Shown here in pieces: positions 56,850-64,000 of a stretch of 64,000 bases of DNA. Made by a program: the position numbers and the translations under genes. The notes below the pieces were generated by a model. That model was not told the DNA's origin. It saw only the letters and a program-made list of their open reading frames with translations, and ran no database searches. Position 1 is the first letter of the stretch; each line of letters begins with the position of its first letter. Source of the DNA: Gymnopus androsaceus JB14 (lineage: Eukaryota; Basidiomycota; Agaricomycetes; Agaricales; Omphalotaceae); contig ML769401.1 of NCBI GenBank assembly GCA_009733575.1, positions 30,730 to 94,729 of the forward strand, written 5' to 3'.

Positions 56850-59040
56850 ATGTTTCGACCGATAGCGCGACTTCAGCATGGAGTTGGTTCACGTTCGTTC
56901 TCGGCAACTCGTCTTCGAGAAAAGCAGCGTCTAGTAATTCTTGGATCTGGGTGGGGAGGGTATGAAGTGCTCCGAGGAGTAGACAAAAAACGATGGGGCG
57001 AGTCTTTCTTTCTGGCTGTCAAGCTGCAATTTAATAATCTTTCGAATCTTGGTCTTAGATGTGGTGTTGGTATCACCAAACAACTACTTTAATTTCACGC
57101 CGCTGCTCGCTGGATGTGCAGTTGGGACGCTCGAGTTTCGTTGTGCTATTGAACCTGTAAAGTCAAAATCGATAGCTTTGACCAATGTTAACTAAAAACT
57201 GGAGATTAGGTTCGGAGATACTCCCCAGCAGCCGTACGTATCCAACCCTGATCCAGTAACATTTTACTTGAATGCTGAGGAGACTCATAGGGAATCTATC
57301 AAGCGTGGTGTGACAGGATAGGTGCACTCTTGACCACCGAATTATGATTGACTACATACTCAGCTAATCGGATGCAGATTTCCAAAACAAAGTATTGCAA
57401 TGTGTATGCCGAACACTCTTCGACCGTACGCATCTATACTAAAAACACTATAGATGCCTGCAACGAAACCTCCTCTCGTCGCGTCCTCTACCGACTACCA
57501 AACGTCAGAGCCCGGAAATGGGCCGACTTTTCCTCTCAAATACGATAAACTTGTCATTGCCGTGGGGGCGTACTCACAAAGTGGGCAGATACCATTTTTC
57601 TTTCCTTTATGACTGTCTCAATCCCTGGTATAGCATTCAATGTCCCAGGTGTCAAGGAGCACGCTCATTTTTTAAAGGATGATACGCGATGCCCGAGCCA
57701 TTCGAAGCCGAATATTTAGAGTGTAAGAACTACTACTGCCTTTATTCCAAGCTCTCAAAGCTCACTGAAGTCCAGGCTTCGAGCAAGCCAACCAGCCAAC
57801 GTTGTCCGATACTGAACGTCGACAGTTACTCAACTTTTGTGTAGTCGGAGCTGGCCCCACAGGAGTTGAATTCGCTGCTGAACTGCATGATCTGTTGCAC
57901 GCCGAGATCCAGGAACATTACCCTTCTCTAGCAAAGATGGCTCGAATCAACCTGTACGATGTTGCGCCGAACATCTTAGGGACCTTCTGATCATAACCTT
58001 GTCCAGTGAGAGCAAGATGAGAATGCCTAGAAAACTTCTACTAAGTTCCTTACAGATATGCCGAAAAGAGCTTCCGTCGAGAGGGTATCAGCATTTGGAC
58101 GAGCCACCATGTTGATAAGGTTGAAGCGGTATGTCTTCATGTCTCAATCTTACGTTGCAGTTAGTCTTATGCTCTACCAGGGCAAGCTTCATGTTAAGGA
58201 GCAAGGAGAAGGTAAGGGTATATATATGTTTATTGCCCAAGTTTTTGACAAAGTTTCCAGTACCATACGGCCTGCTTGTCTGGTCGACGGGGCTTTCCCC
58301 AAATCCTCTTATAGCTTCAATTAACGAGCTTAAAAAGTACGAGAAGACGCAGAGGTGAGATTTTACGCTTTGATCTCGGAACCGAACTCCAAGTAATTTC
58401 TAGTATCCTCACGGACGAGCATCTGAACGCTTTGAGATCCGACGGTAGTCCCGATCCCGACGTCTTTGTTATTGGTGATGCAGGCTCCATCGAATCTGCT
58501 CCCCTTCCAGCTACGGCACAAGGCTAGTAGCCTCCAGAATTCCTGTCTTATGTCTCTGCTGATGATATTCCAATGCAGTGGCCAATCAAAAGGCAAAATA
58601 TCTCTTCAAAAAACTTAACAAAATCATCAAAGATCGACCCATGACAAGCCATTCGAGTTCCACAATCAAGGGAGTTTGGCGTATATCGGCAATTGGTGGG
58701 CTCTCTCTTTCATAGTAATATGCGATCTCTGAACGTGTAATAGGAAAGCCATCTATGATAAGCCAGAGGATGGAGGCATTCCAGGACTAAGCAAAGAGTA
58801 TGGTCGTCTTGCCTGGCTGACTTTGGAGATCGGCCTACTTTCACTCAGACTCTGAGTATTCGAAACAAGTGCGTAGACAATTCGTTCAGGTGGATCGTGT
58901 GCATTGAACTGATAATCCGATAGGATTCTGGTTCCCTTCTATTGGTTCCTCAATTGTAAGTTGGCATTCGATATAAGGCTGTAACAGTTGATCTTACCGG
59001 TCGTGCAGGGATTTTCGGACGCGATCTCACAAGATTCTGA
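56850..59040 (+). CDS. Alternative (type II) mitochondrial NADH dehydrogenase, frame-disrupted
   Basis: The start at 56850 gives a basic presequence ([20 protein letters not shown]), followed by [15 protein letters not shown] (FAD Rossmann), [37 protein letters not shown] (NADH Rossmann), [46 protein letters not shown] and the C-terminal [16 protein letters not shown]. This enzyme passes electrons from NADH to ubiquinone without proton pumping at the inner mitochondrial membrane. About a dozen introns are needed. As written the frame is broken near 57682 (+1), 57987 (+1), 58638 (-1), 58825 (+1) and 58850 (+1), and two introns start with GC (56998 and 58523). It is a pseudogene or an error-rich copy; the family motifs themselves are well kept. 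Confidence 0.85.
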
Positions 59041-59158
59041 ACGATTCGAGCATCAATTACTGATTTATAGTTTATACAAACCAACGAATTAATAGATATG
59101 TAAAATCCATCGAGAGTTTACTTAATATACGTGCATCTTCTCAGTTATCCTTGTCGAA

Positions 59159-61623
59159 CTAACAGCTCTCCCAACGTTGCTTCCCAATGGCCACCAGCCG
59201 ATTGAACACTTCGTCGCGTCTAGGTAACGCCGTAATGAAATATACAGCTCCGTTCATGTCGATGATCTCCACTAAGAAGAAAGTAAGCACAAAGCAATCA
59301 TTACACAGATCGAGGGAAAGCTGTACTCACATCCATCAATAACCCTATCCCCAGTCGACCATCCCACAACCATCTTCCCCTTCCACCCGAACCCGCCAAC
59401 CTTCCTAACCTCCCTAATATCATCAATCGCCAAACTCCACACCACCGTCTCTGCAGGGTTCTCCAGCACCTCCTTCACCTTCTCTCCATTCCCGATCCCC
59501 TTCAAGAATCCCGGAAGTCTCGAAAACGCAAGCAAAGCCTGTGTTCCCCCCGTACTAACCGTCAACACCCCTTCTCTTCCCTTCCACTTCCCTCTAAACA
59601 CACTCGGCCCATCCTCCTTCTGCGCCTCTTCCACCTTTTCAACAGTCTTCACGATCCCAGTGCGTGCTCTGGCCGATTTAGAGCCCATGGTGGCTTTGGC
59701 CTTTTCGATGCCGAGAACGCTGGTGACACCAGCTTTGGTCGTGGCCTTGACGAGGTCGAGGAGCTTCTTGGAGCGTTTGGGCTTGGTAGGGTTAGTGTTA
59801 TTGTCGATGTTATCGTCATCGTCCGAGTCCGTTTCGCCGTCATCGCCAGCCGAATGAATTTCCGAGCGCGTTGGACTGGACGCGGAAGCATGCACCTGTT
59901 CCACCTGTTCCGAGTACTCAGGTGGCAAGTCACTAAAGTGCGCTGTAGGAGGTGGCGGAGAGGAAGAGCTTGATGAAGCTTTCAAAGGAGGCGGCTGGCA
60001 AAGGCGAGTTATTGGTCTCTCCCAACCGAAGAAGAGTGAGAGTGAGTTGATTGTCCGTGGGTGCGCCAAGTAGAATAGTGCTAAATAATTCGGTCAGTGA
60101 CAGCACAAATAAACCATGTCGACGAACATACTTTCGGATATCGAGATATCCCCGCCACTCTGTTCCTAGTACACGGTCTATATACCTGACTAGGTTCTTT
60201 TGCGCCAATTTATCAAACACTGGCTGACCGAATAAACCCAATCCAATACCGAATGTGAGGCTCTTGTAGATCCACATTTGCGGCAGCACGAGAGAGATTA
60301 GGAACATCAGCGCAATCGGAGAAGCTATTCGTATACGCATTGGAAGGGATTTGAATGGTGGGGTGGAGGCTAGTGCACTACAGAAAATAACGATTAGTTA
60401 CACTCATGCTGGTAGCAGCTATGCTTGCTTACTTTCCAGTCATTTCCCAGATATCCATCATCATGCCAAGAGCACTCATAACGATTCCGACGTTGTCCCA
60501 CATTGCTTGTTGAACTGGAACAGCAGTCTGCTTCGCACTATCTTCTGATATATTCCCTAGTCGTCGACGCAGCCCGCTGAGCACCCACGGCACCAGCTAC
60601 GTCAGCTACATCCGGAATTTCAGCATCTACAGGACTCCTATTGGTAGGAGAAGAAGTGATTGATCCTCCTCCTCGTCGTGCATGGGAGCAGCACCATTTC
60701 CTTCCTTCCCTACCGCCACACTAACCGCAATCGTCGACAACCCCGTGACAAAATTATCTGCCTCTCTCTCCACTGCCTCTCCTCTAAAGCGTTCCTCCGC
60801 GCCCGTCATACTGTCTTTACTGCCTAGCAAGCCTGCAGCGGGTTTCTTCACTTGTCCCGTCTTGGAATCAATTGCCGCTAAAGGAGCAGGAGGGAAGAGA
60901 ATGGGGCGAGTGGAAGGAAAAAGTACGAGTGTCAAGAGAAAAGCAAGAAAAGCCGGTACGAGCAGGTTTTTGTACCACGATGCAAAATACAGAATGCAGA
61001 ACCAGGCAGTCCGCGATGTTTCGGTCCAGGATCTAATACGAGCAATGTGTTTCAAAGTAGAAGCGACACCGACAACGATGGTGAGGTAGAATCGTTCGAG
61101 TGCGCTACGGAGTTTATCTGGAGAGTAAGCATCTCCTGAGATGGCAGAGGTACAGTCTAGAACGCCCGGAGGAGGGTCTGAAGTGCGTTTGAGATGGAAT
61201 ACTTGCTATAATTTGCCAGTGAGCTTAAATATATGGGATGAAGAAAATTCGATCGCCACCTTGTTGAACCTCCGTACCAGAACCCACAAATGTTCATTAT
61301 TGATCCCTTCAACTACGGGCACAGGTACTCTGAGCAGAAAGCATAAATCAATAGCTCGAACTTTCAAGGAGCGAACATACATACTTTGGATCCTCGCTCC
61401 AGCCCAAATCTTCAGTTTCTGGATCTCGAGGTCTTGTAGTGTCACCTTTTGCAATTGCTGGCGGTTGAGACACGGTTGGTACTTCAGCAACGCGGTCATG
61501 GTGTTTCGTAGGCTTAAGATTCAAAGTAGCTCTTCGAGCCTCAAAAGCAGATGCACTATGCGGAAGTTCTTCCGGAGTAGGAGGAAGACTGTTCCCCAAA
61601 TCTTGAGAAATCATCGAGGTCAT
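59159..61623 (-). CDS. DUF3292-family membrane protein (frame-disrupted)
   Basis: The start at 61623 is MTSMISQDLGNSLPPTPEEL. Conserved pieces in order are HLWVLVRRFNK, AYSPDKLRSALERFYLTIVV, transmembrane NLLVPAFLAFLLTLVLFPST, AMWDNVGIVMSALGMMMDIW, transmembrane ASPIALMFLISLVLPQMWIY, TEWRGYLDIRKSILLGAPTD, LTLTLLRLGE, then a long acidic/basic linker and a C-terminal beta-rich domain (VFRGKWKGREGVLTVST, VVWSLAIDDIREVRKVGGFG, PRRDEVFNRLVAIGKQRWES) ending at 59159. The second half looks like a GRAM/PH-like fold. Frame changes without introns occur near 60660 (DEEEDQ to SITSSPTNRSPVDAEIPDV) and 60560. The function is unknown. Confidence 0.65.
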
Positions 61624-63540
61624 CGAGGTTGAGTCTGGGTTGAGTCAACTAAGACATTTGAGTGACGGGTGCCACTCGATACGTCATGCGATCCAAGGAA
61701 CACTGTAACACTGTGGAGTCGTAAAGGCTACAGTAAAATGTTACTCACTGTTTTTGAAGCTTCTATAGAAAGGATTAGCTATGTACTGGAAGATAAGTTG
61801 GAAGGAAAGTCTTGATGTCAGGTTGCTGCTATTCAAAATTTCAAACTTCATAGACTCGAGCCAATCGCCGGAGTGAATCACGTGCGTCGTTTGATGATGT
61901 AGTCGATCAAAGAGCCGCGAACGCGGCTGTTCAGCCGACACTTCGATCGATTGTCATTGAAGTGGAAAAAGCGGGCCGTACACAGCTGACTGGTTCGAGT
62001 CTACAAACTTCAAAGTCCAACCGATAACGAACAGGCGTCTAAACTTGGGCGCTGTGCACTAATTGATCAATTCAACGAGCGCCTCTCTTCCAACGGAGAC
62101 GTCGTTTTCGTCGCCCAGAAGTTGTAAGTGATTGAATGCCGTAGGTTGTAACATGTTTAACAGAAACGGCAATTGACCCGCTTATGTTTAACAAAGCTTA
62201 TGGGTTACTGAAGCGAGCAGGATTAAGCGGTCGACACCACTGAGCAAGATGATGGAAGAGAAGGGAAAGTTTCCGAGAACGTTCATCGAAGAAATGCTTT
62301 CGCTCCTCGGGAAGGATTATCAGGATTGTATATCCGTTCTTGCCCACCTGCAGGCGCAAGTTGAAGCTATTTCATCTCGGTGTAGAAATGCGAGTAAAGC
62401 TTCGGACTAGTTATGCACTGGAAGATACTTGGAAGATGTAAAGGACTTATTCTGATAAGCATTTTTCGATAAGCACTTTTCGATAACGGGAGTCTACTTA
62501 TCAGTTCCTTCTTATCCTCTTTGCCATTTCGTTGGACAAACATCGGGCTTCAATTGCATGTATAGCACATCAGTAGAAGGGGAGTAGAAGATGAGAGGGG
62601 CTCGAAGTGATACTATGCAGGCTTTGAATTGCTTGGGCTGGCGGGCATCCCAACAGCAATGTCTTGCTCAACTATACCTCGACAGGTGTCAAGAGCAATC
62701 AAATCTGCTTTTGTTGACTTAGACTAACTTTAATTGGGAAGGAAGCACGGCGTTTTCCTCAGTGCGACTGTCAAGCCGTTTTCACTACTCAACGTGGATA
62801 TTTCGGAAAGCTTTCCAGCTCGCATGATGTTCGTTGGGACTCGAATTTAATAGTTTGAAAGGTAGAGGTGCCCGATGTACTGTGTCACAGTGGCATAGGA
62901 AATCTTACAATTATTCTGCGGCGGAATTAAGTCCCTTCACTACTACTCTATCAGAAGGAACGGAATCGTACTGACTCTGCGGCTTTGATGGTTTAAAGTC
63001 ACAGAACTTTGTCCATCCCGATTTGAGCAGCATACATGGCGTATGTTGCTCGACCCCCTGGAGTACTAGGTACGTGCGTTCCACAGCTAGTATACAAGTG
63101 GACATTTGTAGTTATATATAGTGCAGTGGAAGGGCAAACTGGTTGTTCAAGAAAAGGGCCTTGGCAGTACCTATCCTATCCCTACTTCTGAAGCCTCTCA
63201 TCTCACTCAACGATTCCACGAAATCGCCATGAATATATGGATCAAATCATCAAATGTCACTACACCCGAGACAGAAATCCAGCAGATTCTAATGTTAGTG
63301 GAGGTGCCAGTGGAGGTGCGGTAGGCAATATATCTCCCAAGCACCCTGTAGCCTGAATAATTTAAAACCCTCACCATTCACAACCTTCACCCTGCAACAC
63401 ACTAGGACGTCATGAGGTAAGTGTCATAAACATGGTACTTAAAATCTGCGGTGAAGTACGACGGACTTGCTTCACTCCTTCCTTCTTTTAAATTCCAGCT
63501 CTTGAATTGTCTTCCTCATTTTGCTGCCTAGGAAGAACTC
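61624..63540. other. Gene-poor region containing an F-box relic
   Basis: Apart from the F-box fragment at 62249, no gene is supported. TCGATAAGCAYTTTTCGATA near 62465-62487 is a short tandem pair. Confidence 0.45.
62249..62410 (+). pseudogene. F-box gene fragment
   Basis: A 53-codon frame contains EEMLSLLGKDYQDCISVLAH and LQAQVEAISSRCR. It aligns with EILSLLDKDYQDYESEITRL and LQVAALSSRKR of the F-box protein at 23876. Only the coiled-coil part remains, with no F-box or repeats, so it is a relic of a related gene. Confidence 0.7.
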
Positions 63541-64000
63541 ATGAGTTCAACTACAAATCTGGGTGAGGTTCTACATGTTTAGACTGCCACTCAAATCGCG
63601 GTTTTCACACAAATTTTATTTTGCTTCGCCAGTGTTTTGCCTTACATTCTTGACAATTTCGAGTGTTTCCACGATAGCCAGAATATGGATTCGATATCGC
63701 AAACAGCGTCTATGGTGGGATGATGGCTGTGACTACTAATTCAATGTCATAAATTAGAATCTCTCAATAAGCTTTAACAGGGGCCATTCTAACGGTGATT
63801 CTCTCAATAGTTGAAGATATTTCGTTGCTCTGGCAAGGTATGTCTTATATGAGCGACTTAAAAGTGACCTCGAGATCCGATAATGAATTTTATCAGGTCC
63901 GAATCCACTTATACCCAGCTCCCCTCACACGCAGGTCGTGCAGTTCTGGTAAGATCTTGAAGATTTAAGGGATTATAAAAATGAATTATGGATTAATTAT
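63541..64000 (+). CDS. Probable rhodopsin-fold integral membrane protein, 5' part
   Basis: Exons 63541-63562, 63633-63728, 63781-63837 and 63897-63948 join in frame to MSSTTNLVFCLTFLTISSVS, TIARIWIRYRKQRLWWDDGW, AILTVILSIVEDISLLWQG and PNPLIPSSPHTQVVQFW, then a gtaaga donor near the window edge. A transmembrane helix, a basic loop ending in LWWDD and a second helix are characteristic of the fungal rhodopsin-like (PF20684-type) seven-helix proteins of unknown function. Only two helices are visible; the rest lies outside. Confidence 0.6.

Noticed and set aside
63121..63324. Frame beginning MQWKGKLVVQEKGLG
   Set aside because: Begins with GTG, has no recognisable motif and no supporting splice sites.

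Overview
The window looks like nuclear DNA of a mushroom-forming basidiomycete (Agaricomycetes). Genes lie on both strands and are split by many 45-100 base introns, and the gene families point the same way: a Kre9/KNH-like Ser/Thr-rich GPI protein, an Agaricomycete-type F-box protein, orphan families typical of Agaricomycetes, a BAH-domain protein and a fungal Zn2Cys6 regulator. No species is named.

Layout. 1-18.9 kb is a duplication-rich, repeat-rich block. A small cupin gene occurs four times on the minus strand (copies A-D). Copies A-C travel with a 3' piece of the YVH1 dual-specificity phosphatase gene; the fullest YVH1 in view is at 8.2-10.4 kb. Between copies A and B lie several non-autonomous inverted-repeat elements and an orphan-family gene. 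A 628-base run of N interrupts copy C. Beyond it a 2.8-kb segment is repeated almost identically in tandem (13.24-16.03 and 16.07-18.87 kb).

18.9-31.4 kb holds a molybdopterin-binding-domain protein, a KNH-like GPI protein (minus), an F-box protein with a decayed tail, a secreted cutinase, a BAH-domain chromatin protein and a hypothetical acidic protein. 31.5-44.2 kb is a run of minus-strand genes: Zn2Cys6 transcription factor, FSH1-type serine hydrolase, UPF3 (nonsense-mediated decay) and a large Ser/Thr kinase. 46.7-50.3 kb has a TDA3-like FAD oxidoreductase and a conserved hypothetical protein. 52.4-61.6 kb has a SAP-domain basic protein (minus), an alternative mitochondrial NADH dehydrogenase (plus) and a DUF3292 membrane protein (minus). 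The right end has an F-box fragment and the first exons of a probable rhodopsin-fold membrane protein that runs off the window.

No pathway cluster is evident; the genes are a housekeeping and lineage-specific mix. The strongest structural observations are (i) the cupin/YVH1 tandem array, including a transposable element with a sister 'empty site' inside the window, (ii) three microexons (4, 9 and 16 nt) supported by protein motifs, and (iii) single-base frame breaks in about nine otherwise well-conserved genes (YVH1, UPF3, NADH dehydrogenase, DUF3292 and others). Together with the N run and the near-identical repeats, these breaks are best explained first by consensus-sequence errors, and second by pseudogenes. 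No CRISPR, rRNA or tRNA gene was recognised.
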